This document shows, one piece after another, positions 1 to 9,359 of a stretch of 64,000 bases of DNA. The translations under genes and the position numbers were made by a program. Positions within the stretch are counted from its first letter, which is position 1. Each line of letters opens with the position of its first letter. The notes below the pieces were generated by a model, which was given only the letters and a program-made list of their open reading frames with translations, did not search any database and was not told where the DNA came from. Source of the stretch: Caldovatus sediminis (GTDB taxonomy: Bacteria > Pseudomonadota > Alphaproteobacteria > Acetobacterales > Acetobacteraceae). The stretch covers positions 62,001-126,000 of the forward strand of contig NZ_BMKS01000005.1 of the NCBI RefSeq assembly GCF_014644455.1, in the 5' to 3' direction.

Positions 1-2
1 CC

Positions 3-779
3 ATGCGTCGCCGATCGCCGCTCGCCGCCGTCTCCGCCGCCCTGCTGGCCGGGTCCGCCTCGGCCGGTGCCGCGCAGGACCGCCCGCTCGCCTCGCCGAC
101 CCGCGACGTCGCCGTCACCTACCGCCTCGGCGCCGGCGGGCCGACGGAGGAGATGCGCCTCTCCTGGCTCACCGCGGAGCAGCGCATGCGCCTCGACATG
201 CCCGGCCAGGGCTACATGGTGATCGATCAGCGCGCCCAGCGCGCCTTCATGGTCATGGACGACCAGCGCATGGTCATGGAGATCCCCTTCGCCCAGAACA
301 CGCGGCGCATGGGCCAGCTCCCGCCCGGCGCGAGGCTGACGCGCGAGGGGCAGGACCGGGTCGCCGGCGCCCCCTGCACGATCTGGGCCTACCAGGAGCG
401 CGGACGCACCGGCCGTTCCTGCATCACCGACGATGGCGTGGTGCTGCGCGTCGAGAGCGCCGCCGGGCCGGAGGAATCCATGGAGGCGCGGACGATCGCC
501 TACGGCCCGCAGGACCCCAGCCGGTTCCGTCCCCCGGAGGACTACACCCTGCTGTCCATGCTGCCCGGCCCTGCGCCGGCCGGCCCGCCGCCGATCGCCT
601 CCGGTCCGGCCGGGCCGCCCCCGTTCGGCGGGGCCGTGCCGCCCGGCGCCATGCCGTTCGGCGCGCTGCCGGCACTGCCGCCGGCCGGCGCGGTCGGAGC
701 GACCTCGACCGGAAGCTCCTCCTCCGCATCCTCCGCGGTGGTGGCTCCGTACGGCGCCGCCCCGCAGCGGTCGCGCTGA
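3..779 (+). CDS. Exported protein, DUF4412-like, Pro/Gly/Ala-rich tail
   Basis: The protein is predicted to be periplasmic and its function is unknown. Residues 1-24 look like a Sec signal peptide ending near AGAAQD. The core (about 30-180) has short conserved blocks such as RDVAVTYRL, AQRAFMVMD, LPPGA and REGQDRVAG, plus a Cys pair (around residues 122 and 136). The last 75 residues are a low-complexity Pro/Gly/Ala/Ser tail. The next gene is a clear paralogue sharing every one of these blocks but lacking the tail. LolA follows, so a cell-envelope role is plausible. The ATG at base 3 is the first visible start, and the true start could lie outside the window. Confidence 0.75.
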   Translation: MRRRSPLAAVSAALLAGSASAGAAQDRPLASPTRDVAVTYRLGAGGPTEEMRLSWLTAEQRMRLDMPGQGYMVIDQRAQRAFMVMDDQRMVMEIPFAQNTRRMGQLPPGARLTREGQDRVAGAPCTIWAYQERGRTGRSCITDDGVVLRVESAAGPEESMEARTIAYGPQDPSRFRPPEDYTLLSMLPGPAPAGPPPIASGPAGPPPFGGAVPPGAMPFGALPALPPAGAVGATSTGSSSSASSAVVAPYGAAPQRSR

Positions 780-861
780 GGCCCGTCCGGTGCGCGCGGC
801 TGCGAAGGCGGCGGCACCGCCCCGCTCCCGCGAGCCCGTAACGCCCGTCCGGGGGACCCGC

Positions 862-1536
862 ATGGCACACCGGTCATGCCGCCTTTTCCGCCCCTTGCGT
901 GGACTCGCCATCGCCGTCGTGGCCCTGGCCGCGGCGCCGGTTCCCGGCGGTTCGGCGGCGGCCTCCGACCAGGAGGCGCCGGAAGGCGCCGCGCCGCCCC
1001 TGCTGCCGGTGCGCGACGTCGCGGTGACCTACCGCCTCGCGGGCCTCGGCGGCGCGAAGGAGATGCGCATATCCTGGCTGGCTGCGGCGGGCCGCCTGCG
1101 GCTCGACCTGCCAGCGGAACTCGGCGGCGTCATGCTGGTGGACCGCCACGCCCAGCGCGCCTTCATGGTCATGGACCCCCAGCGCCTGGTGGTGGAGCTG
1201 CCGCTCGGCGGCGACCTGCCGCGCCTCGGGGAGCTGCCGCCGGGCGCGCAGCTCGTGCGCGAGGGGCAGGACCGGGTCGCCGGCCTGCCCTGCACGGTCT
1301 GGCGCTACCGGGACCGCGAGCAGTCCGGCCGCGCCTGCATCACGGCCGACGGGGTCCTGCTGCGCGCGAGCGGGCCGGGGCCGGCGGGGACAGGGGATGG
1401 CGGCGCGCTGGAGGCGGTGGCCGTCGCCTACGGCCCGCAGGATCCGGCCCGGTTCGAGCCGCCGCCCGGCTACCGGTCCATGCGGGCCGCGCCGCCGGCA
1501 GGCGAGGCCCCGCCGACGCGCACCGCCGGCCGCTGA
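862..1536 (+). CDS. Exported protein, paralogue of the preceding gene
   Basis: This is a 224-residue protein with a hydrophobic signal segment at about 10-32. It repeats the neighbour's pattern: RDVAVTYRL, EMRISWL, AQRAFMVMD, GELPPGAQL and REGQDRVAGLPC. The pair therefore looks like a tandem duplication that has diverged and differs mainly in the C-terminal tail. The start at the ATG (MAHRSCR) gives a sensible signal peptide, whereas reading further upstream gives Arg/Pro-rich shadow sequence. The fold recalls DUF4412-like periplasmic proteins, but this was not verified. Transcription is probably shared with lolA downstream, 92 bases away. Confidence 0.75.
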   Translation: MAHRSCRLFRPLRGLAIAVVALAAAPVPGGSAAASDQEAPEGAAPPLLPVRDVAVTYRLAGLGGAKEMRISWLAAAGRLRLDLPAELGGVMLVDRHAQRAFMVMDPQRLVVELPLGGDLPRLGELPPGAQLVREGQDRVAGLPCTVWRYRDREQSGRACITADGVLLRASGPGPAGTGDGGALEAVAVAYGPQDPARFEPPPGYRSMRAAPPAGEAPPTRTAGR

Positions 1537-1628
1537 GGGAGCGCTCGCGCGCCCGGCTTCGGAGCGGGCGCGCCACCGCAGGCGTCAGCCCCTTCCCCCG
1601 GGCGGGCCGCCGCGCCACATCGGGGCGG

Positions 1629-2309
1629 ATGACGAGCACGCCGCCCCGCCGCGCCCTCTCCCGACGCGCCGTCCTGGCCGCCACGGTCCTGTCCGCCGCC
1701 GCCGTTCCGCCGCCCGCCGCGGCGCAGGCCACGGCGCTGTCGGAGCGCGACCGCGCGGACCTCGCCCGCATCGAGGCCTATCTCAACGGCCTCACCACCC
1801 TGCGGGCGCGATTCCTGCAGATCGCCCAGAACGGCGCCACGGCCGAGGGAACCGCCTGGATCTGGCGCCCGGGCCGGATGCGCTTCGAGTACGACCCGCC
1901 CGAGCCGCTGCTGCTGGTGGCCAGCCACGGCCAGTTCCTGCTCTACGACCGGGAGCTGCGCCAGCCTTCCACCGTGCCGGTCTCGCAGACCCCGCTTGCC
2001 TTCCTCCTGCGCGAGAACCTGCGGCTCTCGGGCGATGTCACCGTCACCCGTGTCGAGCGCGGCGGCGGCTTCCTGCGGGTGACGCTGCACCGCACCGCCG
2101 CCCCGGCGGAGGGCCGGCTGACCCTCGTGTTCCAGGAGGACCCGATCGAGCTGCGCCAGTGGGCGGTGGTGGACGCCCAGGCCCGCGAGACGCGGGTCAG
2201 CCTGTCGCGCATCGAGACCGGCGTGCGCATCGACCCCCGCATCTTCGAGTTCAACGACCCCCGCTTCTTCGAAGAAACCGAGCCGCGGCGCGGACCGCCG
2301 GGCGGCTGA
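1629..2309 (+). CDS. lolA: Outer-membrane lipoprotein carrier LolA
   Basis: LolA is a periplasmic chaperone that takes lipoproteins from the LolCDE ABC transporter to LolB or the outer membrane. The 226-residue length is usual for the family. Residues 1-35 form a signal peptide with Arg-rich n-region and AAAQA cleavage site. The LolA signature is visible as LNGLTTLRARFLQ, then GTAWIWRPGRMRFEYDPP and LLLVASHGQFLLYDREL, with the Arg that gates the hydrophobic cavity expected in RMRFEY. The ATG at 1629 is the only start that gives a normal signal peptide. Two envelope genes lie upstream and leuS downstream. Confidence 0.88.
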   Translation: MTSTPPRRALSRRAVLAATVLSAAAVPPPAAAQATALSERDRADLARIEAYLNGLTTLRARFLQIAQNGATAEGTAWIWRPGRMRFEYDPPEPLLLVASHGQFLLYDRELRQPSTVPVSQTPLAFLLRENLRLSGDVTVTRVERGGGFLRVTLHRTAAPAEGRLTLVFQEDPIELRQWAVVDAQARETRVSLSRIETGVRIDPRIFEFNDPRFFEETEPRRGPPGG

Positions 2310-2540
2310 CGCGGCCGCGGTCCGCCGCGCCTCACCCCCCGCCGCAGGCCTCGCGCCGCACGCCGCGCCACCAGGGGCGGCGGCGCCGGCGCCGGGGGCC
2401 GCGCCGGCCGACAGCGCGGCGAGCAGGGCGATGGCCGCGGCGCCGCGCCGGCCCGGCCGGGCCGCGCCCTTTCCAGCCGCGGCCGCGCGCCCTATGCCTC
2501 TCGCTCGAACCGACATCGCCGCAAATCCGCACCCCGCCCG

Positions 2541-5183
2541 ATGAACGACACCGCCGCCCCATCCCCCACCGCCGCGCCGCGCCACGACTTCGCCGTCGCC
2601 GAGCCGCGCTGGCAGGCCGAGTGGGAGCGGCGCGGCTGCTTCGCCGTGCCCGACGTGCCGGACGGCAGCCGGCCGAAATACTACGTCCTGGAGATGTTCC
2701 CCTACCCCTCCGGCAAGATCCACATGGGGCATGTGCGGAACTATACGCTCGGCGACGTGGTGGCGCGCTACAAGCGTGCGCGCGGCTTCCTCGTGATGCA
2801 TCCGATGGGCTGGGACGCCTTCGGCCTCCCGGCCGAGAACGCGGCGCGCGAGCGCGGCATCCATCCGGCGAAGTGGACCTACGAGAACATCGCCACCATG
2901 CGCGCCGAGCTGAAGCGCATGGGCCTCTCGCTCGACTGGGCGCGGGAGTTCGCCACCTGCGACGTCGCGTACTACGGCCAGCAGCAGGCGCTGTTCCTCG
3001 ACTTCCTCGCCGCCGGCCTGGTCGAGCGCAAGGAGAGCTGGGTCAACTGGGACCCGGTGGACCAGACCGTGCTCGCCAACGAGCAGGTGATCGACGGCCG
3101 CGGCTGGCGCTCCGGCGCGCCGGTCGAGAAGAAGAAGCTCAGCCAGTGGTTCTTCCGCATCACCCGCTACGCGCAGGAGCTGCTCGACGGGCTGGCGACG
3201 CTCGACCGCTGGCCGGAGCGCGTGAAGACCATGCAGGCCAACTGGATCGGCCGCAGCGAGGGCGCGCGCGTGCGCTTCCGCCTGACCGAGCCGCTCGGCG
3301 AGCTGCGCGAGGTCGAGGTCTTCACCACCCGTCCCGACACGCTGTTCGGCATGAGCTTCCTCGCCGTCGCCGCCGAGCACCCGCTCGCCGCCGCGGCCGC
3401 CGCGCGCGACCCGAAGGCCGCCGCCTTCGTCGCCGAGTGCCGGCGCATGGGCACCTCCGAGGCGGCGATCGAGCAGGCGGAGAAGCGCGGCTACGACACC
3501 GGCCTGCGCGTCGCGCATCCCTTCGTCGAGGGCGCGACCTTCCCGGTCTGGATCGCCAATTTCGTGCTGATGGAGTACGGCACCGGCGCGATCTTCGGCT
3601 GCCCGGCGCACGACCAGCGCGACCTCGAGTTCGCGCGCAAGTACGGCCTCCCCGTGCGCCCCGTCGTCCTGCCGCCCGGCGCCGATCCGAAGACCTTCGC
3701 GATCGGCGACGCCGCCTATGTGGACGACGGCACGATCTTCAACTCCGGCTTCATGGACGGCCTCGGCGTCGCCGCCGCCAGGCGCGCCGCGATCGAGCGG
3801 CTGGAGGCGACCGGCCAGGGCAGGGGCGAGATCAACTGGCGGCTGCGCGACTGGGGCGTCTCCCGCCAGCGCTACTGGGGCTGCCCGATCCCGGTGATCC
3901 ACTGCGAGTCCTGCGGCATCGTCCCGGTGCCGAAGGACCAGCTCCCGGTGGCCCTGCCGGAGGACGTGGACTTCTCGAAGCCGGGCAACCCGCTCGACCA
4001 CCACCCGAGCTGGAAGCACGTCCCCTGCCCGCGCTGCGGCAGGCCGGCGCGGCGCGAGACCGACACCTTCGACACCTTCGTGGACAGCTCCTGGTACTAC
4101 GCGCGCTTCTGCTCCCCGCGCGCGAAGGTGCCGGTGACACGCGCCGCGGTGGACGCCTGGCTCCCCGTGGACCAGTACATCGGCGGCATCGAGCACGCGA
4201 TCCTGCACCTGCTCTACAGCCGCTTCTTCGCCCGCGCCATGAAGGCGACCGGCCACCTCGCCGTGGAGGAGCCCTTCGCCGGCCTGTTCACCCAGGGCAT
4301 GGTCACGCACGAGAGCTACCGCGCCGCGGACGGCCGCTGGCTCTATCCGGACGAGGTGGAGATCACCGTCGCCCCGGACGGCTCGCGCCAGGCGATCGAG
4401 AAGGCGACGCGCGCGCCGGTGACCATCGGCCGCGTCGAGGCGATGTCGAAGTCCAAGCGCAACACGGTGGACCCCGGCGCGATCATCGAGCGCTACGGCG
4501 CCGACACGGCGCGCTGGTTCATCCTCTCCGACAACCCGCCGGAGCGGGACATGGAGTGGACCGAGGCGGGCGTCGCCGGCGCCTTCCGCTTCACCCAGCG
4601 CCTGCACCGCCTGACCACCGCCGCGCTGCCCGCCCTGCCGCCGCCCGGCACGCCGGTCCCGGCCACCGCCGACGGCCCGGCGAGGGCGCTGCGCCGCGCC
4701 ACCCACCGCGCCATCGCCGCGGTGACCGAGGCGCTGGAGAGCTTCGCCTTCAACGTCGCCGTCGCGCGCATCCACGAGCTCGCCAACGCCATCGCCGAGG
4801 CCGAGACGGCCGGCGCGCATGCGGACGCCGGCCTCGCCGCCGCGCGGCGCGAGGCGCTGGAGGCGCTCGCCCGCCTGATCGGCCCGATGATGCCCCACCT
4901 CGCCGAGGAGCTCTGGTCGCTGCTGCGGCCCGGCGAGGCCCGGCTCGTCGCCGAGCTGCCCTGGCCGGAGGCCGATCCCGCGCTGCTCAAGGCCGAGACC
5001 GTCACCCTCGCCGTGCAGGTCCTTGGCAGGCTCCGCGCCACCATCGAGGTGCCGGCGGGGGCCGACGAGGCCACCGTCTTCGCCCTGGCGGAAGCGCAGG
5101 AGAACGTGCAGCGTGCGCTCGGCGGCAAGCCGATCAGGAAGCGCATCCATGTCCCGGGCCGTGTGGTCAATCTCGTCGTCTAG
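2541..5183 (+). CDS. leuS: Leucyl-tRNA synthetase
   Basis: This cytoplasmic class I enzyme charges tRNA-Leu. The 880 residues are normal for bacterial LeuRS. The HIGH-type motif HMGH is at residues 61-64 within [18 protein letters not shown], and the KMSKS-type loop (MSKSK) is near 635. The CP1 editing domain is present, with the Thr-rich TTRPDTLFG near 262 and the conserved Asp in GCPAHDQRD near 353. Zinc-type Cys pairs occur at CESCG and CPRCG. Downstream lptE overlaps its 3' end and holA follows, an arrangement typical of Rhodospirillales. Confidence 0.97.
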   Translation: MNDTAAPSPTAAPRHDFAVAEPRWQAEWERRGCFAVPDVPDGSRPKYYVLEMFPYPSGKIHMGHVRNYTLGDVVARYKRARGFLVMHPMGWDAFGLPAENAARERGIHPAKWTYENIATMRAELKRMGLSLDWAREFATCDVAYYGQQQALFLDFLAAGLVERKESWVNWDPVDQTVLANEQVIDGRGWRSGAPVEKKKLSQWFFRITRYAQELLDGLATLDRWPERVKTMQANWIGRSEGARVRFRLTEPLGELREVEVFTTRPDTLFGMSFLAVAAEHPLAAAAAARDPKAAAFVAECRRMGTSEAAIEQAEKRGYDTGLRVAHPFVEGATFPVWIANFVLMEYGTGAIFGCPAHDQRDLEFARKYGLPVRPVVLPPGADPKTFAIGDAAYVDDGTIFNSGFMDGLGVAAARRAAIERLEATGQGRGEINWRLRDWGVSRQRYWGCPIPVIHCESCGIVPVPKDQLPVALPEDVDFSKPGNPLDHHPSWKHVPCPRCGRPARRETDTFDTFVDSSWYYARFCSPRAKVPVTRAAVDAWLPVDQYIGGIEHAILHLLYSRFFARAMKATGHLAVEEPFAGLFTQGMVTHESYRAADGRWLYPDEVEITVAPDGSRQAIEKATRAPVTIGRVEAMSKSKRNTVDPGAIIERYGADTARWFILSDNPPERDMEWTEAGVAGAFRFTQRLHRLTTAALPALPPPGTPVPATADGPARALRRATHRAIAAVTEALESFAFNVAVARIHELANAIAEAETAGAHADAGLAAARREALEALARLIGPMMPHLAEELWSLLRPGEARLVAELPWPEADPALLKAETVTLAVQVLGRLRATIEVPAGADEATVFALAEAQENVQRALGGKPIRKRIHVPGRVVNLVV

Positions 5184-5850
5184 GGCCGCCTTCGCTCGGC
5201 CGTGGTCGCCGCACGGCTCCCGCTCGTCGTGTGGCGGGCCGGTCCACGCGCCCGGCCGCTTCCGGCCGTCCGCGGCCTGCTCCAGGCGCGGGCTGCTGCG
5301 CGGCGGCGCCGCCTCGGCCGCGGCGCTCCTCCTCCCCGGCTGCGGCTTCCGCCCGCTCTACGGCGAGGGCGGGGGCGAGGCGATCGCGGCGGAGGCGCCG
5401 GTGCGGGCCGAATTGGCCGCGGTCGAGGTGATGCGCATCCCCGAGCGCAACGGCCAGCTCCTGCGCCGCGCGCTGGGCGAGCGGCTGCACGGCGCCCATC
5501 CCCCGGTGCCGCCGCGCTACGACCTGCGCGTCAGCCTCGCCTTCGCCGCCGAGCCGCTCGGCTTCCGCCGCGACGGCACGCCGAGCCGCGTGCGCTACCG
5601 CGGCACGGCGAGCTGGTGGCTGCTGACGCGCACCACCCCGCCCAGGGAGGTCGCCTCCGGCACCGAGCGCGAGAACGACGCCTACAACATCCCGGACCAG
5701 CAGTTCTTCGCCGCCGACGTGGCGCGCGAGGCGATGGAGCGGCGGATGGTCGAGCAGTTCGCCTTCTCGATCGCGCAGCGCCTCGCCATCCACTTCCGCG
5801 GCCGCGCCGCGCCGGAGGTCGCGGCCGCCTCCGGCGCCGGCCGCGGCTGA
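5149..5850 (+). CDS. lptE: LPS-assembly lipoprotein LptE
   Basis: LptE is the outer-membrane lipoprotein that plugs LptD during lipopolysaccharide insertion. The key evidence is the lipobox LLLPGC followed by GFRPLY, the usual N-terminus of mature alphaproteobacterial Lpt[12 protein letters not shown] and the acidic C-terminal helix region fit as well. The start is uncertain. The ATG at 5149 puts the lipobox Cys at residue 65, giving an unusually long n-region and a 35-base overlap with leuS. A GTG at 5161 is the only other standard start before the signal segment. Position between leuS and holA supports the assignment. Confidence 0.82.
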   Translation: MSRAVWSISSSRAAFARPWSPHGSRSSCGGPVHAPGRFRPSAACSRRGLLRGGAASAAALLLPGCGFRPLYGEGGGEAIAAEAPVRAELAAVEVMRIPERNGQLLRRALGERLHGAHPPVPPRYDLRVSLAFAAEPLGFRRDGTPSRVRYRGTASWWLLTRTTPPREVASGTERENDAYNIPDQQFFAADVAREAMERRMVEQFAFSIAQRLAIHFRGRAAPEVAAASGAGRG

Positions 5851-5876
5851 GCGCGGCGCCGCTCCGCCCGCCCGCC

Positions 5877-6908
5877 GTGGCCAAGCTCGACGCCCGGCGC
5901 CTCCCCGGCTTCCTCCTCGGCCCCGGCCCGGACTGGCGCGTGGCGCTGCTGTTCGGCGACGACGCCGGGCTGGTGCGCGAGCGCGCCGAGGCGCTGCTGC
6001 GCGCCGTCGCCGCGCCCGACGATCCCTTCGGCATCGTCGAGATCCCGCGCGAGGCGGCGGCGAAGGACCCCGGCCTGCTCACCGCCGAGGCGGCGACCCC
6101 CTCGCTCACCGGCGGCCGCCGCGCCGTGCGCGTGCGCGACGCGACCGACGGCCTCGCCGCGGCGGCGAAGGAGGCGCTGGCCGGCAAGGGACCCGGCCTC
6201 GTCGTGCTCGAGGCCGGGGAACTGCCGGCGCGGAGCCGGCTGCGCGCCCTGCTCGAGCCCGCCGAGGCCGCCGCGGTGATCGCCTGCTACCGCGAGCGCG
6301 GCGCCGAGCTCGCCGCGAGCATCGGCCGCGTCCTGCGCGAGCTCGGCGTCGGCGCGGTGGAGCCGGCGGCGCTCGACTGGCTCGCCGGCCGGCTCGGCGA
6401 GGACCGGATGCTGCTGCGGCGCGAGCTGGAGAAGCTCGCGCTGCTGGCGGGCGAGGGCGGGACGGTGACGGCGGAGCTCGCCCTCGCCGCCATGGCCGAG
6501 GGCGGCGCCGCGCTCGACCTGGACGAGGCGCTGATGGCGGCGACCGGGGGCGACCTCGCCACCGCCGACCGGGCGCTGGACGCCGCCTTCGCCGAGGGCG
6601 CGACCGGGGTGGGGGTGGTGCGCGCGGCGCTGCGCCACGTGCAGCGGCTGCACCTGGCCGCCCTGGCGGTGGCCCTGGAGGGCGCCGCGCCGGCCGCGGC
6701 CGCGGCGGGCCTGCGCCCGCCGGTGTTCTTCCGCCACAGGCCTGCCTTCGAGCGCGCGCTGCGGCTCTGGCGGCCGGATCAGCTCGCCGCGGCGGGCGAG
6801 GCGCTGCTGGAGGCGGAGCGCCGCGCCAAGAGCACCGGCATGCCGGATGCCGCGATCGCCCGCGGCGCCGTGCTCGCGCTGGCGCGCCAGGCGGCGGCGC
6901 GCCGCTGA
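5877..6908 (+). CDS. holA: DNA polymerase III delta subunit
   Basis: HolA is the delta wrench subunit of the clamp loader that opens the beta sliding clamp. The protein has 343 residues starting at GTG. It shows the degenerate AAA+ fold of the family: VALLFGDDAGLVRERAE near residue 22, a beta strand plus Leu-rich stretch GPGLVVLEAGELP, then DWLAGRLGEDRMLLRRELEK and the C-terminal collar ending in LLEAERRAKSTGMPD. No Walker A Lys is visible, as expected for delta. It is the third gene of the leuS-lptE-holA block, 26 bases after lptE. Confidence 0.88.
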   Translation: MAKLDARRLPGFLLGPGPDWRVALLFGDDAGLVRERAEALLRAVAAPDDPFGIVEIPREAAAKDPGLLTAEAATPSLTGGRRAVRVRDATDGLAAAAKEALAGKGPGLVVLEAGELPARSRLRALLEPAEAAAVIACYRERGAELAASIGRVLRELGVGAVEPAALDWLAGRLGEDRMLLRRELEKLALLAGEGGTVTAELALAAMAEGGAALDLDEALMAATGGDLATADRALDAAFAEGATGVGVVRAALRHVQRLHLAALAVALEGAAPAAAAAGLRPPVFFRHRPAFERALRLWRPDQLAAAGEALLEAERRAKSTGMPDAAIARGAVLALARQAAARR

Positions 6909-7098
6909 GGGGCGCCGCGCCGGCGCGGTGCCGCATGGACCCGGATCGCTCCGGCGGCGTTCCGGTCATGCGGGCAGGCTCGGGACGTTCGCGGGCGAGG
7001 GCCGTTTTCGCGCGGCTGCGCTTGCGGCACCGGCTGTCGCGCGTCGTCCGGCGAGCCGATCCGCGCTTCCGGCCGTTTCCGGTCGTCCGCAATCGGCT

Positions 7099-7656
7099 CT
7101 AACGCGCCGCGATGGCCTGGCTGCGCAGCTCGCGCGCGCGGGCGAGGATGTTGTCCTCCAGCGCGGCGGCGGTGCCGGGGGAGACCGGCTGGTCCACCCA
7201 GGCGCCATTGCGGTCGCGCACCTGGCGGTGCACCGACACGCGCACGCCGTCCGAGCGGAGCTGGCGGCCGAGGAGGTAGGCGGTGGCCCGGAAGCGCTCG
7301 GACGGCTCGGAGGGCGGGGTGTACCAGTCGGTGATGACGACGCCGCCGAAGGGATCGGCCGAGGCGAGCGGCATGAAGGAGAGCGTGTCGAGCGTGGCGC
7401 GCCAGAGATAGGCGTTGACCCCGAGGCCGCCGCCTGCGCCCCCCGGGTCTCCGGCATTGCCGGGCGGGCGCGAGCGATCTACGCCGAACACCAGCAGCCC
7501 GTCGGAGCTGCCGCTGAGGCGGCCCCGGACCTGGGCGCGCCGGCTGTCGTCGACGTACTCGTCGTTGCGGACAGCACGGGTTTCCCCGCAGGCCGCGGCG
7601 AAGGTCAGCGCGGCGAGGGGGAGGGCGAGGGCGATGCGGCTGGTGCGCGACGACAT
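7099..7656 (-). CDS. DUF3576 lipoprotein
   Basis: This is a predicted outer-membrane or periplasmic lipoprotein of unknown role, found next to leuS in many Rhodospirillales. The ATG at 7656 (MSSRTSR) gives a compact signal peptide with lipobox FAAAC, the Cys being about residue 23. The body carries LGVNAYLWRATLDTLSFMPLAS, DPFGGVVITDWY and ERFRATAYLLGRQLRSDG, the recognisable DUF3576 pattern. It is convergent with holA across a 190-base gap that holds no obvious gene. An upstream in-frame ATG at 7689 would add eleven residues and is less likely. Confidence 0.85.
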   Translation of the reverse strand: MSSRTSRIALALPLAALTFAAACGETRAVRNDEYVDDSRRAQVRGRLSGSSDGLLVFGVDRSRPPGNAGDPGGAGGGLGVNAYLWRATLDTLSFMPLASADPFGGVVITDWYTPPSEPSERFRATAYLLGRQLRSDGVRVSVHRQVRDRNGAWVDQPVSPGTAAALEDNILARARELRSQAIAAR

Positions 7657-7698
7657 GGCGGCGGCACGATAGGCGAGGCGGGCCGACATGCAAGGGCC

Positions 7699-7733
7699 AA
7701 AAAGGAAGGGGCGGCGGGTTGCCCCGCCGCCCC
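7699..7733 (-). terminator. Rho-independent terminator after the porin gene
   Basis: On the minus strand there is a perfect 11-base-pair stem (GGGGCGGCGGG with CCCGCCGCCCC) with a four-base GCAA loop, followed by TTCC and five T residues. It lies 28 bases past the porin stop and before the DUF3576 start, so it should insulate the two genes. It is the clearest intrinsic terminator in the window. Confidence 0.85.
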
Positions 7734-7761
7734 GGAGTTGCGGATCCGATGGCGTGCCCGC

Positions 7762-9219
7762 TCAGAAGGCCAGACGGACGCCGGTGAGGAACACGTCGGC
7801 GACCGCGCGGTCCTGGATGCCCGGGCGCACCGGGTCGAGGTCGCGGTTGGTTTCCTGCACGCGGAACTGGCTGTACTGGGCGACCAGGTCGAGGCCCGGC
7901 GCCAGGCGGTAGTTGCCGCCGATGCCCCAGCCCCAGCGGCGCATCGAGGCCGCGGTGCAGGAGGCGCCGGGGGCGCAGGTGACCCTGACAAGGCCGGTGT
8001 CGCTGCCCACGCCGGCCGCCGCCGGGTTGTAGGAGCTGCGGCTGCCGCCCTCGAAGGTGCCGAAGACGTAGTTGGCGCCGATGGTGAAGGGGCCGTTGGT
8101 GTAGCTGAGGCCGAAGGTGTACTGGTTCATCGGCCGGTCGCCGCGGAAGGTGTTGCCCCAGAAGAAGTTGGCGTCGCCGTAGGTCCAGTTGCCGCCGACC
8201 GTGAGGCCGTAGGCGGTCGCCTGGGCGCCGATGGTCCAGACGTTCAGGTTGTTGAACACCCGGTGCTGCGTGCCGGAGAGGATGACGCCGGGCGCGTTCG
8301 GGTTGGTCGAGACGATGTTGGCCGCGGTCAGCTCGCGCTGCGCCGTCGAGGTCAGGTAGCCGCCGGTCACGGCGAGGCCGACGCCGCCGAAGCTGCCGCG
8401 CCAGCGGCCCATCAGCTGGATCTCGTTGCGGCGGGCGGCGATGTTCGGGCCGGCGCCGGGGATGCCGAAGTTGCTCGCGCCGGTCGCCGCGTAGCTGCGG
8501 TCGCACCACACCGAGGCGACGTTGTTGACGCAGCCGTGGTCGGCGCCCTCGTTGTAGTTCGGCGCGTAGCTCACGCCGAAGTCGAAGCCGAAGAACTGCG
8601 GCGAGAGGTAGATGATCTTCGTGCTGTCGCCGATGCCGCCCGGCGTCGTCTGGGTGCGCGCGCCCATCTGGCGGGTGACGAAGTCCTCCCACTCGCCGAA
8701 GATGCCGCCGGTGCCGAAGCCGGTGATCCAGCCCGTGCTCATCAGGCCGATCGCCCCGTCCTCGTCGCCGAAGCGGATCTGGCCGAAGGTCGGGTGCCCG
8801 ATGAAGACGTAGGCCTCGTCCAGCGCCGCCGAGGTCTTCGGCGTAGAGCCGCGGGTCTGGTCGATCGAGCGGCCCTCCTGGCCGTCGAAGTTGATCTCGA
8901 TGACCGCGCCGTAGGTCATCCCGTTGGCGGCCTTGCCGTCGACGAAGACGTGCACTTCGCCGTTCGTCGAGAAGTCGTGCTTGCCGAGGCGCGCCCGGTT
9001 GTTGGCCGCCGGCACCGACTGGTCGGCGTTGCCCGCGGCGACGTTGGTCGGCGTCGTGTTGTTCGCGATCGACTCCTGGCCGCCTTGCTGCGTGTAGCCG
9101 TAATAGGCGCGGAAGAAGCCGCCGATCCGGACGGTCGGGGCCTGCTGCGCCTCGGCCACCGACGGCCCCAGCAGCGCCGCGCCGACCACCGCCGTGGTGC
9201 CCAGCAGGATTTTGCGCAT
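7762..9219 (-). CDS. Outer-membrane porin
   Basis: This is a general diffusion beta-barrel porin of 485 residues. Residues 1-25 are a signal peptide ending AEA. The mature protein has alternating amphipathic strands and ends in the aromatic C-terminal signature VFLTGVRLAF. LDEAYVFIGHPTFGQIRFGDEDG is the typical strand/turn block of Gram-negative porins. Two Cys pairs, HGCVNNVASVWC and TCAPGASC, sit in predicted outer loops and may form disulfides. The ATG at 9219 is chosen because AGGAGG lies just upstream; a GTG at 9234 would swallow that site. It has its own terminator and a likely promoter. Confidence 0.9.
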   Translation of the reverse strand: MRKILLGTTAVVGAALLGPSVAEAQQAPTVRIGGFFRAYYGYTQQGGQESIANNTTPTNVAAGNADQSVPAANNRARLGKHDFSTNGEVHVFVDGKAANGMTYGAVIEINFDGQEGRSIDQTRGSTPKTSAALDEAYVFIGHPTFGQIRFGDEDGAIGLMSTGWITGFGTGGIFGEWEDFVTRQMGARTQTTPGGIGDSTKIIYLSPQFFGFDFGVSYAPNYNEGADHGCVNNVASVWCDRSYAATGASNFGIPGAGPNIAARRNEIQLMGRWRGSFGGVGLAVTGGYLTSTAQRELTAANIVSTNPNAPGVILSGTQHRVFNNLNVWTIGAQATAYGLTVGGNWTYGDANFFWGNTFRGDRPMNQYTFGLSYTNGPFTIGANYVFGTFEGGSRSSYNPAAAGVGSDTGLVRVTCAPGASCTAASMRRWGWGIGGNYRLAPGLDLVAQYSQFRVQETNRDLDPVRPGIQDRAVADVFLTGVRLAF

Positions 9220-9329
9220 TCCAGTCCTCCTCACGTGCCGGGAGCCCCCGGCCTGTTCCGTTCGGCCCCCCTCCTGCCCCCCCGGACAGGAATGCCGCTC
9301 CCCGGGCGGGGCTCGGCAGGCCTGGCCAG

Positions 9330-9359
9330 ACTATGGGTCAGCGGAACGAACCGGAGCAA
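9330..9359 (-). promoter_or_regulatory. Possible sigma-70 promoter of the porin
   Basis: Read on the minus strand, TTGCTC (9354-9359) and CATAGT (9330-9335) are separated by 18 bases. This gives an untranslated leader of about 100 bases before the porin ATG. The -10 box overlaps the stop codon of the upstream thiE-like gene. The match to consensus is moderate. Confidence 0.4.

Noticed and set aside
1397-5431. Plus-strand open frame of over 1,300 codons across lolA and leuS, and a minus-strand one of similar size
   Set aside because: Both are GC-rich shadow frames; LolA and LeuRS motifs lie in other frames.
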